Assembly: GCA_013407085.1 (NCBI GenBank)
Contig: JACCGJ010000195.1
Span: 1 to 64,000 of the forward strand
Length of the DNA stretch: 64,000 bases
From: Atriophallophorus winterbourni
Taxonomy: Eukaryota; Platyhelminthes; Trematoda; Plagiorchiida; Microphallidae
Reading direction: 5' to 3'
Shown: positions 49,401 through 62,398 of the stretch, piece by piece
Numbering within the stretch: position 1 is the first letter of the stretch
Layout of the letters: every line of letters begins with the position of its first letter
Notes under the pieces: generated by a model
The model's input: only the letters and a program-made list of their open reading frames with translations
What the model was told of the DNA's origin: nothing
The model's database searches: none
Translations under genes and position numbers: made by a program

Positions 49401-49830
49401 TCGATTCTCTAGAATTATTTTCTGGTACACCCTGTAGAACTATACATCGCAATACCATTTGTTCCCTGACGTTCAGGCTACTCTTCCTTTCCCACTGTGG
49501 TACATCGGGATATATGCGGCAGTTTGAGTCGGAATCTGTCTTGAGTACGTACGCATTCAGCAGTACGTTGTCGATATCAGCCTTACATTTTAGTGTTACC
49601 TTGAGCAAGCGAGGTTGACCAATATGAGCTGAAGTTGAATAGCGAGTTAGACGAAACACTTTTCTGCGATTACATGTTCAATTTGCATTAGGTCGCAAAG
49701 TTCAGACCATTTTTCGACATCGTGTTTCTGTTTGCTATCAAACAGGCTTTCTTGGGACACGCTAACGTTCGTAAATATCACGCTCAGCGCGTATAGGTTG
49801 AATTTCTTATCGGATATATAACGGTTCGTG
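46484..49830 (-). mobile_element. CR1-like non-LTR retrotransposon, near full length with internal deletion
   Basis: Minus-strand order: ORF1 with RRM-like repeats (about 49830-49213) and its basic tail (49184-48933); ORF2 endonuclease from ATG 48873 (YTNANSLFNDV, IVAITETWF, then MEDFNFLQ and STLDIILTSDP); RT (WKLGQIIPIYKCG, NYRPVTLLSSVSKVFE, DISKAFDKVDH, GVPQSSVLGPILFLVYMNDI, FADDIK); C-terminal block (WNSLAANLVSSNSLSIFKSK); then a 3' tail with AATCTTGAATCTTGAAA near 46484. The endonuclease-RT linker and first RT block appear deleted near 48000. Stops and frameshifts are few, so it is younger than neighbouring relics but not active. Confidence 0.85.
49213..49830 (-). pseudogene. CR1-like ORF1 with two tandem RRM-like units
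   Basis: Unit 1 (about 49830-49480, one frameshift near 49655): VIFTNVSVSQESLFDSKQKH, DVEKWSELCDLMQI, then PRLLKVTLKCKADIDNVLLN and IYPDVPQWERK. Unit 2 (about 49455-49213): CIVLQGVPENNSRESNPETV, HDVKQWRYIACSLDI, then PKPLKVTFLTSAMAEIVRSE and a stop. The shared H-D-V-x-x-W and P-x-x-L-K-V-T patterns mark each unit as the nucleic-acid-binding ORF1 fold of CR1/Jockey elements. A duplicated domain is visible. Confidence 0.65.
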
Positions 49831-50400
49831 AGAACAGTTGCCGCAGGAATGTCGATGACCTACTACGTGCTTCAGGCAGGCACCGAATTACTTCGCTGAA
49901 GAGAGTTAACCGTGTATGCAAACGAAGTGGAGGCTCAAGAGACGCATTTAACAGATCGCCGCAAACCAGTGCGATTCAGAGCTAAGAAATTGCAACTAGA
50001 TGAGGTTAATTTCATGGTGCAACATTAAACCGCGTCCACGGAAAAATTGCTAGCCTCATTATAGCTAGAAAGTCGAAATTAGGGGTTTTCTATGTGACGA
50101 TGTAGCTAACTCAAGACAAGGGCACTCTTTTATCAAAGAGTAGCACAAATCGTGGTTTAGCCATAGTGACCGGACCAAGAAGATGAAACTGAATGCCTGA
50201 GAATGTATTCGTTTCAAAAACGAATGCTTTGACTTTTGATGAATAAACTCATTTAAAAACCCGAGGATACCTCGAGTGCTCGCCCAAGAAGGAAGAGCTT
50301 CTAGGTAGCTTTAACACCGCATTCCGGTTTAGGTAATAATTCTCTTATCTTGTATACAATCGCTTCTAGCAATTGAAATAAATAGGCTCAACTCCTCTGT
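49831..50400. other. no gene recognised
   Basis: Probably the 5' untranslated or N-terminal ORF1 part of the minus-strand CR1-like element plus spacer. No motif is seen. Confidence 0.4.
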
Positions 50401-53105
50401 GGAGTTGCAAAATCCTCATGCAAAATTGTGGGTGTCACAGAATCATGGTTGTCTCATTTGGACCATGTAACGTCTGCAATATTTGACAGGTTTAGTGCCA
50501 TAATAAGAGATTAACCTCCTGCTTAACTGGCAGGAGTGGCACTGCTGCTTACGGATCATGATATTCCTTTTAAAAGAGTATTTCCTTTACTACGACCAAC
50601 TTGCCGATAATAAATTTCTTGCTTATGCATGGATGGAAACGTATAATGTTAACTACGTCTACCGTAGTCCGAACTCTTGTTTGAAAGAAGTTTCTTTTTT
50701 GTGATTCAAACTTTCGTCTCATTCGTTCAAAGAACCACGTGTTCTAAACCTCGGTTATTTTAATCGCCACGAGATAAACTGGGAGTGACGAACCCCGCAT
50801 GTCCCAGCAATCACGGACGAAATTCTGGACTGCATATAATTCGCTAACACATAAACGCAACAACTAGTTTCTGCGAAGTTCAGCCTCCATCAATTCTTGA
50901 CCTAGTTATTTCAACTGCTGAAAGCGGAATAGAAAATTTGTTCTTCCCTTCATCGTTAGGAAAGAGCCATCATGTAGTATTATCATGCGAGATAATCTTG
51001 TATTTTGAGCGATCCCTCTCAAGAAATCTCGAGGCTTTCATAAGATCAACACCACTCCCCTACTGTAGGCAGCAGCGCTATTTCCCCTGCAAAAAATTGA
51101 AAAATGTGGATGAGATGTGGGGTAGATCATGAACAACATGCTTTAACTTCAGTTCAAATTTCTCCACTAGTACTTGTTCCCATACAAACAGGGTGTGCAG
51201 TCGCATTATACTGTTTTAACACGAACACGTACCTGTATATATTATAACTTATTCGAATAACCTCGAGGTCGGTTTTCTTGATGTACCACATTCGTATTTG
51301 GTATTCGGTAATACGAACAAATTTGAATTTATCGTGGTTTTACCTTATTAGATCAACGCGTGAAAGGCTAGTAATACTCTTCAAGTCTTCGGAAGTATTA
51401 ACATCATCGGAAATATCTTATTCTTCGTTCGACAGAACCAATGCTTGTGCATACACCACTAAACAGTGCTACTGGCAAAACTGACCAAATGATCTTAAAA
51501 CGAAAACAAGGCGCATCGAGCTGCTGCCAAACCGACAGTGACATTCTATGAGACAAACTCTGCAGACAATAAAATTTAAACGCGTTTTGATTCACTGGAA
51601 TCACAATTCAGTGATTAACTTAACTGATAAAAACGTCATCAATGAACCTTAGATTCCAGACTCAGAAGTTACTACCAAAGAGCCCGTAGTGCGTGTCACA
51701 CTCTAGCACGCCAACATTTGCTCAGATGGTGACTAATGCATGTAAGTGTTCTATAGGAGCACAAAAGAAAAAGCACTGAGCAGAACCGTCTCACGTCAAA
51801 TTGAGCCAGAAAATTCTATAAATCACGGAAAGGCTTTGAGCGTAATATGCTCCAGTATTCCTGAGTCAGAAGTCATGTTCTTTCAAGCAAGGCAAAAACA
51901 TGACCTAGAAAATAAGTTAGGTATTTGCTATCGAATTGGCTTAGATGTTATACACCCGGCGTCAGTAACTCAACTCGGTCGTCATCAATATTCCCCGAAT
52001 CAAGACAAAACACGTTTGCTTAGGATCACTTTTGCTCAAGATATGGACAGGAAAAAATGTCCTACTGAAATCGAATTTGCTCCGAGAACTAAGTGCACCC
52101 CACACCACTGTATATATAAAAGTGTGGTTAAAGATAAGTAACTCAGAAGACTGCGAAATTCTCCTCCAAGTTTGGTCCCTAAAAAATCGCCTATTTTTTA
52201 CTTTCCAAAAGTGTCACATGTTAAACATTGGCGAATATGTGGGGTTCTAGTATTTTCTTGGAACACACAGCCTCTCGTGGACCATGGAACAAAAGGACTT
52301 GGGTGTGTTAATAAGCAACATAGCAAAGGGAAGTCGAGCCTCTGCAACCACGTCTATTTCAAAACATCACAGAAATTGTCACTCCTAAAGAGAATTTTCG
52401 GTAGGTTCTCAAAACAGACAATTCCCTGTATTATAAATACGTACATCACACCCACGATGAAATATGCAGTTTAAGCATGGTCGCCATGGCTTAAAAAAGA
52501 TGTTGCGACTTTGCAACAAATATATCATCGAGCTACCAAACTTGTCACCGGACTCAGCCGGAAACAATACAATGAGCGAATCAGAACGATAAATTCATTT
52601 GATTATCCACGTCGTCGTCTCCGAGGGGATTCGATTCTGGTTACCAGTATTTTGAATACCGAAAATCACCCTCTACAATGCTTATTGAATCTACGGAGCT
52701 AGCATAATACAAGAGATCACACATTTACTCTAACTGTCCCTCACTCGAGACTCAAATGCAGACGACATTTGTTTGCCTTGTGAGTTTGTTTTACTTGGAA
52801 CAATCTGCCAGATTATGTTGTAAACTCACAAAATCAGCAAACTTTCGAGAAAAGCCTTGATGCCTTTGACCCTAAACCCGTGCATCGTAGAAAACTATAC
52901 ATCATAACACCATTCATCTACATTTGTTATCCCACCAATCTAAAACAATTACTGCCCTTCGGATTTTTAATTGATTGTTGAACTGCTCAGTAAGCAACCT
53001 CATCCCAGTTTGCCTGTTATATTATTCGTTGTTGCCATATTATTCTATGGTTTTTGGTAAAGCTATATGCTTTTTAGTTCAATAAAATTGAATTGAATTG
53101 AATTG
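50401..53105 (+). pseudogene. CR1-like non-LTR relic (endonuclease and 3' region)
   Basis: Plus frames: VTESWLSHLDHVTSAIFDRF (endonuclease E-x-W block) near 50440; PPSILDLVISTAESGIENLF and LGKSHHVVLSCEI at 50885-51005 (S-x-L-D-L-V, D-H-V). After a decayed middle, KCHMLNIGEYVGF and TMEQKDLGVLISNIAKGSRA (E-x-K-D-L-G-V block) lie at 52190-52350, then YHRATKLVTGLSRKQYNERI at 52520-52580. It ends in AATAAAATTGAATTGAATTG at 53081-53105, a tandem (ATTGA)n tail unlike the ATCTTGA-type tail of the other copies. RT catalytic blocks are missing or unreadable. Confidence 0.7.
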
Positions 53106-53339
53106 ACCTACGTTGATTAGAAAGACAACGAACACCAAATCGTTAGGATCAGGCGACATCAAAGATTATTGTTCCGCTCGACGTTCCAGAAAATACAGGG
53201 ACTACAAAGGTTTATGAAAGAAAAGATCACGATCGTTAACTTCTTTCATTTATTGCCGAGACTGTCCGTTCACAAAATTCTGTAGTCGCCGACACATACA
53301 GAATAGCTTGTTCGCTGAACTGTCAAGGAAAAGGCTCAA

Positions 53340-56300
53340 ATCCACTTTAGGATACATTTTGGACAAGCAGCATGGCAGATGCTGTCCTGTACGAACTAAA
53401 ACTATACAAAAACAGATTTTCTGAAAACGTTAGATTGTGCTATCACAAAGCCAATGCTAATGTCAAATTGCAGCTTCCCATTGCAGAATCATTCGAGACT
53501 GACACAAAGCCGCCAGCCAAAATACCTCGACTGGTTTCAAAAAACGACAAAGGTACGATGCTGACAGCGTCGGACCAATAATTACTGTTACTGACGCATA
53601 TATACATACTAAACTCTAACTCAAATTTCTTTATAATAATGCCCAAAGTTTGATTGATAAATTGGCTGAATTTACCGAGCTGTGCAAACGATACTCACCC
53701 GACCTTGTCGCTGTTAATGAAACTTGGTTTTAATCTTGTATGACTGAAAGAGAACTGTCGATTCCCGACATGATACTATTATGGAATTATCGCCCACGAA
53801 AAGGTTGTGGTGTGGCTATATACTATCACGAACGTCTTCAGTTCATAAAGATTCACGATCTCAACGTTGAATCAGAAAGTACCATATGGTGTAGCCTTAC
53901 ACAGGAGTCACAGAACGAATGCATTATTAGTATATTATATCGCCCTCCGCTCTATACTAACCGTAGAGAGGCGAAACTCCCAATTACTAGTCATAAGAGA
54001 CTTCAACGTTCCTCATCTCTTTGTCAGATCAGATCATCCTCTACAACCACTCGATTGTAAATTCGGTGAGTTGATTGTCATGCTTCCATCGCATAACCAT
54101 CTGTCCGACTCTGCTCACAGAAGTCGATCAGAGTTGGGGTCCGTTTTGGTTTTAATCCTCACTTCCGAAAATACGATATTGAGGGTGTTGACTAAATTGC
54201 CACCAAAGTCAGAGTGATTATCTTGGGTTAGGCTTCGAAAATATATGCAGCACTAAATGAGTATGTGATTCCACCAAACTATCTAGAAGGATGACAACGC
54301 GAGTTAACGTGAAGCACTCGGCGTACTAAGTTGGCGAGTGCTTGATTATCACAACACCGAAATATACTGCACCGCAATCACAGAACGACTTCAGTCAATC
54401 ATATTAATTAATGCGCGATTTGTTGATCAACGAATGACAAGCAACTTTTGCTTTAAGCTCCGTAGTCACACGAAAAATGGGTCGGACAAAAGAACTCTGC
54501 TCTGGTTCAACACAGAAAAACCAGGACTGGTGCCTCCTGGCAACAATTCTACAGAATTTGAAACAAAGTGAACGCTCTCATCAATGAAGACAAGCAAATT
54601 ACTATTGCTTTTTATCTTTGAAATTGAAAGGAAATCCTAAAGTGCTGTATCGGATTGCCAATATTCGATCAAGCGTGAAAACAGTGTTTCCAGTGCATAA
54701 TGTGGGTGGATCAACCATCTTGGCGAATGAACCGAAAATGATACTCTCGCTTTATTTTATGCTAAATTATTTCGTCCGTTAACCATTAAATCAAACGAAG
54801 AATTACCACCATCAACTACGTCGCAGCAACTGAATGAGATCTTGATCAATTCAGCTAATGTACAACGAATATTTTGCAGCATGAAACCTAGAAAATCACC
54901 TAGATCGGACGGAATCACACCAATTGAAATATTATGACCAGTGGCTGAGTGAACCATTAGGTGAACTGCTTAAATCGTTTAAACTGAAGGGGTGGTGCCA
55001 CCAGAGTGAGACATGTGTAATTTCACCTATATACAAGGGTGATAGAAGTTCATATCCTGAAAACGTCCGTTTTATCAACTCACATTCTGTGATGATCAAA
55101 TTTTTAGAGCGTATAGTGACGGGAAAATCAGTTTACCAAATGGAATCTCAAAATATACTATGTGTAGTGCAGCATGGTTTTCGCAAATCTCGCTCATGGT
55201 TGGCAAACTTGCTGAAGGTGTTAAGCGACTGGACCCAAGTGGTTAACCAAGGAGCTATCATCGACGCATGCTATCTGGAAATGACTGAAGATTTTGACCT
55301 AGTTTTTCACTTTCGACTACTACAAAAGATGAAGCCGATGGGTATCAGCCGACAGCTACTCGTATGACTTGAAACTTTTCTCGGTGAGAACAAGGCGATG
55401 TTTCGAATTAATTGAGTTGATAACTCTAGTGGGCTACAACAAGGTTTCGTCCTCGGGCTAGTACGTGTCTTGGTTTACATCAAAGACCTAGCAAAGACGC
55501 TCTTATGCAAGGTGATTGTCTTTGCTGATGATATAAAATTTTGGACGCAAATGAAAAATCAAATGCAGACTGTGTACAGCTGCAAAGTAATACGGATGCT
55601 ATCCATGAATTGTCGGTACGGAATAAGCTGCCATTCAGTTTCCGAAAATGTAAGATATTGCATATAGGTAAGTCATTCTGGTACCAATATCATTTTGGAC
55701 AGACAATTTTGAGTTGGACCAAGTCGAAATGGGATCCTCGAGTCTTAAAAATAGCCTGTATTGTAAGGTCATGTACGAGCGTGCTTTCAAGCTTCTATGT
55801 ATGCTGCTACATATTTTCAGGACTTTTTCGCCCGCAACGTTGTTACCCATTACGAAAGCCTACTTAATTCCAAACATGAAGTATGAATCACAAGCTTTAA
55901 CACCGTGTGTAAAAAGGTATATATTATTGCTTGACAAAATATATCATCGTGCGACCAAACTCGTAAGTGTTTCCCGCAAAGTAACGAGGAACGATTGCAA
56001 ACATTGTGACTCCCCACTCCCCTTCTAAGAAGCCTTCGAAGTGATGTGTTACAAACGTACAAAATATTAAATACCCAATTAATTCTTTAAATATGGTGAG
56101 TTACAACATACACACAGCCACTTAGCGACACTACAAATTATCTATTTCCGTATCATCTGTCGTCGATATGTACGTGTATTTTTCCTTTGGAATGCCCTCC
56201 CCAAAAGTATTGTCATCGCTCCCAACTTCAAAACTTTCATTCGAAATTTGGACACTTATTTTTTGCATAATGATTTAAAGACACCGGCGTATTTACTCAC

Positions 56301-56440
56301 CGTAATTATTCAACTGGACTACGCTTAACATTACCTAATTATTTTCATCCCTTTTCCATGGAAAAAATGTTTACTCTGATATGGAAATTGTGAACTTATG
56401 TGCTTTTTGGCCATAAATTCTGGGATGTTTAATCTTGAGT
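53340..56440 (+). pseudogene. CR1-like non-LTR relic, endonuclease through 3' end
   Basis: A 69-codon frame at 53372 precedes the endonuclease: NAQSLIDKLAEFTELCKRYS, PDLVAVNETWF, RKGCGVAIYYHERLQF, LVIRDFNVPHL. RT blocks follow: KPRKSPRSDGI near 54885, ISPIYKGDRSS at 55021, CVVQHGFRKSRSWLANLLKV at 55160-55219, CYLEMTEDFDLVFHF at 55270-55310, VFADDIKFW at 55520. Then KIYHRATKLV at 55940 and VFFLWNALPKSIVIAPNFKT near 56175-56235. The 3' end near 56440 is TAAATTCTGGGATGTTTAATCTTGAG. It is homologous along its length to 10780-12780. About a dozen stops and frameshifts. Confidence 0.8.
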
Positions 56441-56952
56441 AAACCTAAATGGTGGTAAGCGTCAGTCTCTGGTCGTGTATGTCAACGCGACGCATGAAGG
56501 ATGAGTTGAAAGCTTGCTCCCGCATGTAGAACTCAGGCCGGTGCAATATGGGTTTTCCCGAGATACGTGCTGCATAATTCTTTGTTGAAACGAGACTCGC
56601 TGATGAGGCCAATAATCATCCTAAACAACACTACAGCTACGTTCAATCCGAATGCTTAACACGTAGTGCAGTAAGTAATATAAGAGGAGACGATGGCTCT
56701 GCCATCCTTGCAAGCTTTGAAATGTCACACTTGTTTGCTTTACATTTTCAAAGCGTGTAACGTCGAGATGTTAACTCGAAAACCTCTATGCCATAACTTC
56801 ATTGTACACTCATTAAACGCCATACATACTGTGCAGCTATCTTGCAATCGAAGTTTCCATTTTTGAGCGTATGTTGACCAACATAGCAAACAATTCAAAG
56901 TTTTGGACCATTAAAACTTTGAAATTACAACTAGTCGGCAGAGCCCGATAAA
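56441..56952. other. no gene recognised
   Basis: Spacer between two non-LTR relics without motifs. It may contain the decayed endonuclease part of the next relic. Confidence 0.4.
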
Positions 56953-57780
56953 ATGTCTCAACGAATCATCAGATCGCTAGCTCCCAGAATAGCTGCGTCT
57001 ATCACAGAAAGTTTCAGAACATCACTGAGACAGGGCACCCTTACTCTAGACTGCAAAACAACCATTGTAGTGCCTATCCATGTAGGAGGAGCTTTTTCGG
57101 TGGTCAATAATTACCGGCTGGTTAGCCTCATGATTGTACCATGTAAGGTTATGAAAGAGTTGATCCGCGAGGAAATCTGTGGATATTTAACTAGACATTC
57201 ACTACTGAATACCATACAACAGGGATTCCTATAATACAGGTAATGTCTGACTAACTTTTTGTGCTGTGAAACCGAGATCACTAAGAGGATGGATGATGTT
57301 TTAGCGGCAAACTTTTTCTGCTTTGACTTTAGTAAGACTCTTGATTTAGTTAACCACAGCCTCCTACATCTTAAACTCTCAGCCATAGTAGTTTCATGGA
57401 CCCAATTGGGCTGGATCCGCGCATTCCTTCGTAACCGTTCCTTTACCGACAGGGTGGACGATACATACTCGCATGTTCGCATATAACAATTGGGGCTCTC
57501 CAGTGATCAGTCTTGCGACCTAACCAAATAGTCTGACTCCGTTATATGTTTGCTGACGACGTAAAAAGGTCGTTAGGTCGGCAGCTTTGATCTGACAAAT
57601 GATGTAGAAGCTGTGATGAAATAAGCGGATAAGTAGGACCTAGAGTAGAGTCAATTTCTTTCTGCACTGGCAGATAATATGATTGTCTATACGCTTTCAG
57701 TCTACATGGAATTCCGTAGCGTAAAATCTACTAAGGAATTAGGAATCATAGTCCCCACAAAATATAAGTGGGCTTAGCAA
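56953..57780 (+). pseudogene. non-LTR reverse transcriptase relic
   Basis: Plus frames read VVPIHVGGAFSVVNNYRLVS (mutated N-Y-R-P-I-S block), LTRHSLLNTIQQGFL (Q-x-G-F), FCFDFSKTLDLVNHSLLHLK (F-D-F-S-K-A-F-D-x-V-x-H with A-F lost) and IRAFLRNRSF (x-x-F-L-x-N-R). Weak later blocks include ICLLTT at the catalytic F-A-D-D site and STKELGIIV. It is diverged from the CR1-like copies on both sides. Confidence 0.6.
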
Positions 57781-59100
57781 AGTGCTGTCGCGGCTCAAAG
57801 GGTCCCGAGAAAATTTTCCCACTGCGCTCAGCCTTCACATGCAGAAAAGCTGAGGAACTGTTACCCCTCTACAATGCAATAGAAAAGCTTCATCGAGAAT
57901 ACCGTATTCATCCTTGGAGGCCATATTGCTAAAAGGATATAGTGCAGCTAGTAAAGGTACAGAAGCTAGTATCGCGCATGATCGAGGCTTTGGCATGCAC
58001 CAACTATGAATATTGTCACTTAACATTAGGGTTTTTCTCGCTTAAATTTGGACAGATCAAGGTCGATTATATAATTCAATTCAAATCTTTAGAGTTATCA
58101 AGTGATTAATATGTCTTAAATTTCATAACTTTTTCCGGTTTACTCCTCGGGTTGGTACACCAAGGCACTGGCTTAAGCAGAGTAAACAGCACCCCAGGCT
58201 AGACCCCAGAACGCAATTTCTCGCATCCGTGTAGTGAACACGTGGAACTTTTCCCGATGAACTATTCTTGAAAGCTTTAGTGAATGCGGTCAAACATAAA
58301 CTGGAAGAAAGGTGGCAGGTGCTCTTCACGGAGCGTTTCTTTTACAATTTTTATAGTTTTTGTTGAAATTGTCTGCTATTCATCGTATTTTCAATCTTTT
58401 GGATATGCAACATTAATTACCTCTTTCACCTTTTGTTGATGAGATTTCTATCATCTTCTATTCACAAATGCACGACTGTGGCGGGTGTTTTCAAGCACAC
58501 ACACGAAAGAATCTGGGCACTTGTTTCGACTTGGTCGACTATCTCCCTGTGATACTGATACTTTCGCTGATACTGACCACTAATTATTGTAAATTTTAGT
58601 TTATTTTTCCACAAATTGGAATTTAAAGGGTATCTTATTAATATTAGACCATAAATGAATTTTGTTTTGGGAAAGTCGCAGCAGCAACCAGTTCACATAT
58701 AATACCGTCTCATCTAAAGCCAGATATTTTAGGGTGATTGAATCGTTTGCACGACAACATGTTTGCGAGGAAGTAATTTTTAAATTTTAAAAACAACTTA
58801 CACAGGCATTGAACTTGCGTTACTCCACAAGGGACAATGATGACTGTATTCAACTTCTTTGAACATGAACAGATAGCAAACGGCAGCATGGGATCCTTTG
58901 TCTAAACGTTGAACGACGTTGAAAAATAATTCAATTAAGTCATCTTGTGCTGCTATTACTTGAGTGTTATTACGTTGGTCGAGAACTGATTGGATAGTTT
59001 ATTGAAAACGACCGATAGTATAGCCGCGTTCCAACTGCGGTGACAACTTTGGGTTTCAGAGTTCAAATTACTCTGGTTTATTTCTTTCGTTTATTTACTG
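57781..59100. other. no gene recognised
   Basis: Short frames only (63 and 68 codons on the minus strand). A mildly AT-rich spacer without motifs. Confidence 0.45.
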
Positions 59101-60984
59101 ATTCAAATGTCTACGGCCCGAAACTTACACCTACTATTTGAATTGATACGCATCAAATGGCTATCCGGATAGTGAATCATTTTCAGGTTTTACCCAGTTC
59201 TGGAGTAAAGCTGCAGAAAAACATTTAAGAAAATCTTGGTTCCATTTGAAAAGCTACTTCGAACATCAAATATGCTTATTCACTGTGTTAAAATCATCGA
59301 GCTTTCTTTCCAAATATCATTGGATTATGTTGTTGTGTCAATCTCTTGACAAGGAAGGTCAATTACACTTCGACACGAATTATCTGTCGAAGAAATTTAT
59401 GATCACTTATTTGTTAGGTTGCATTTGGTCCCTATAGAGTATTCATCAAAACTGCTACGCGGCTGGTTATCAGTTATTTTGAAATTGCAACAACAACCCG
59501 CGAGGTAACTTAACGTGTTTATTCCACGCATTCACCAAACAACGCCCGAAACCATGTATAACAAACACATATCTGGAAAGATTGGAAAAGTGATGCCGAA
59601 TCGATGTCTCATCTTTGGGTTGCCCGGCGATCAAACAAGTGGAAAACATCTTACCGAGAGCGAGTCCAAGTTAACTCCAGAAAAGGCTTGCACAAATGCA
59701 CGGCAGTCAGAAATTTTGGAGCAACAATTGGGCTCGTTCAATTCTTAATAGGGATGCATACAAGTTAACACACTTGATACGTGATGGTCTATAACCCCCA
59801 TGGAGACCCATTGTTTGATTTCATCAAGTAAACATGTTACCAAGATCTAGACAATGCAAAAGATTCGTGTGCTTGACAAGTGCCTGATGACTTTTGAATA
59901 CGATGGTACCGTACGACAATTACCAGTTAACGTTATGCAAGCCATTCAAGCGAATTAACTTGATCGCGTTTGGTGTAAAAACTTCCCGCTTATACGAGCC
60001 AGAGTGCATTCAGTATCCGATCGTTCACTTCTTTTGGGGCTTCAACGCTAGATACTTTATTTTTAAATGTTTCATGCCTCGTAAACTTCCGTATATATTG
60101 CAGCCTAAAATAGAGGTGAAATTAACATGCTTGCATAAAAACAGAACCCTTTTGTGGTAGCTCAATCTGAATGGGTTGCTAATATTTTACGAAATTGTGG
60201 TGAATACAAACTAACCATTAACAGATTCGTAGTTGCTGACCCATGCACATAACCGAAAATTGAGGATTTATGCGCAACTCTGGCACAGGGGAAGCAGTTA
60301 AGAAATGGTACTTCAGTCATGATTAATCGCAGCTCAAATTGGATCAATGTGCAAAGCCTTATACCATATTTGCAACAACTATGGGTTTGTTGTAATATAC
60401 ACGTTGCCGTTTGGCTTGAGCGCAGCCCCTGGAATATTTTAGCGCGTGGTGGATAACATGTTTAGAGTTATACTAAACACTAATGCTTACATAAGATCTC
60501 ATAATCATCGGATGGACGAACATTTGGAAACGCCTAATTGCGTACTGCAGCGAGCAGAGGAGCTACGACAACATTTTAAGTAATCGGATTGCTAATTCAT
60601 GGTTGATTTTACTGAATACGCGGGTTTCAAACTCGATCGAAGTGGTTTATACCCGTTGCCCAAACGAAATGAAACCAAGATCTTTCATCGATATGTTGTC
60701 CCATTGGCGATTATATTTGCCCATCCTACCTGCTATTGTATCTCACTTGCAAGGCTTGCTCTTAAATGGTATATTTTGGGCTTAGTCTACTAGAGCAGCA
60801 ATCTTTTACAAATGTCAAACAACTTCTGGCTTCCTTCATGATTTTGGTTCTATTCGATCTCGAGAAACCTTTTATGTACAATGTTAAGGTTTGCCTTACG
60901 GCGTAAATGCGACGATTGATATTAAAGATTATTGTGGAGGCATTAGACCAATCGCATTCGCATCACGCATAATGCTGGCCACGC
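59101..60984 (+). pseudogene. Ty3/Gypsy gag-protease-RT relic
   Basis: Possible Gag/knuckle-region remnants lie at 59120-59750. The late protease or pre-RT segment has VMTFEYDGTVRQLPVNVMQA at 59885-59945. RT follows: KLPYILQPKIEVKLTCLHKN at 60085-60145, PKIEDLCATLAQG at about 60255-60293, FVVIYTLPFGLSAAPGIF at 60388-60440 (L-P-F-G-x-x-S-A-P block), EHLETPNCVLQRAEELRQHF at 60520-60580, YAGFKLDRSGLYPLPKRNE at 60613-60670 (Y-L-G-x-x-x-D-x-x-G block), then GLPYGVNATID and IRPIAFASRI at 60892-60972. It is cut off in RNase H by another retroelement at about 60984. The catalytic Y-x-D-D box is damaged, with many stops. Confidence 0.75.
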
Positions 60985-62160
60985 CATAGACGTAATTTAT
61001 ATTGATTTCGCAATAGCTTTTTATCGTGTCAATCACGAACTGCTCTTGTCGAAATCCCTTACCTACGGAATAGATGGTAAACTCTATGCATGGATTTAAT
61101 AATGGTTAATATCCCATGAGATGCACGTGCGAGTGAAAAATGAGCTATTTGAGTCGATTCAAGTTGCTTGTGGTGTCTCACGAGGAACAACCCTAGGACC
61201 GCTTTTGTTTCTAATATTTAAACGACTTGCCTACTTTAGTACAGTCGCCAGTGCTTATTTTCGCTGATGACGCAAAGATTTGGCGCAAGATAAACTCCAC
61301 AGCCGATATACAGAACCTGCAACGGGATCTCATTATGGTTTACGCCTGGTCCCTAGATAATGAAATGCTACTGAATGCCTCGAAATACAGCTTTTTATCG
61401 CTCAACAGCAAGCAGAACAAAGGATATTATATAGATCAAACTGTTATTAAAATGCCTTCTCCGAAAAAGATTTAGGCGTAATTATTTAGTCTGACTTAAG
61501 AAACTCGATGCAATATTGACTCGCTGATAGCAAAGCTGAAATCAACTTGGTTCTCCTCCCTAGGTTCGTTTGACGTCAATATGATCTGCAAATTGATTTC
61601 AATCTACATCCACCCTCATATCGAATATCCTGTACTGGTATGGGATCCATGGTTGAAAAAAGACATTCAGTTATTGGAAACTCCATAGCGCAGAGCAACA
61701 AAGCTCGTCATTGTTCTTCCAAATGATCCATACGAAATGCGACTTGGAATATTGAAATTGCATACAGACTAATACATACGGCAACGAGGATCACTAATCT
61801 TTATTTGGACGGTGCTCAATCAAATAAATCATCCATGCAGCAATCTGTTACATCTTTCACACATCATACATCTGCGTCGTCATTAATCTCAACTTTACCT
61901 ACAGCATAGCAGCTTGAACTGCCGCAAATCCGCAATGTGTCATTGTGGAAAAGTTCACCTAGTCACGTGGTGCAATCTGAAACCACTAGATGCATCTATG
62001 TACAAGTATGTTTTCACGTTTGACAATAATCTTTAACAATATTTTTTGATATTTTTACCACTCGAACCGATATATATTTTTGTTGGTCTTGTAAACCATA
62101 GCTTTTTTACCCGCATCTCATCTATGAATAAATTTATGAATGATTGATCATAGATCACTG
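60985..62160 (+). pseudogene. CR1-like non-LTR relic (RT to 3' end), inserted in the Gypsy relic
   Basis: It starts abruptly with AIDVIYIDFAIAFYRVNHEL (I-D-F-x-x-A-F-D-x-V-x-H block), then SIQVACGVSRGTTLGPLLFL (G-V-x-x-G-x-x-L-G-P-L-L-F), LIFADDAKIWRKINSTADIQ with intact F-A-D-D at 61256-61270, and DLIMVYAWSLDNEMLLNASK. A C-terminal region in shifted frames and a 3' end near 62150 with AATAAATTTATGAATGATTG follow. It is 5'-truncated. Confidence 0.75.
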
Positions 62161-62398
62161 TTGTCCTTACTGGAAGAAAAACGATGAATCAGCATGTTCT
62201 TATCATCTCCTAGAGTACGCTGTGCCCTTTTGCTTTCATCTATAGATCACTGTTTTCCAACAGTACAAAGTTAAAACGATAAGGCATCATTGTAAGCAAA
62301 AACCTTCAAATGCCGACTCTGGAGGAGTCGTCCTAACAAATATTCTGCAGTCCGCTCGCCTCCTTTCCCACACCCCATCCTTGTTGAAAAACTACTAT
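62161..62398. other. short spacer, possibly 5' part of the next element
   Basis: No motif. It may include the end of ORF1 or the untranslated leader of the following non-LTR element. Confidence 0.35.
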
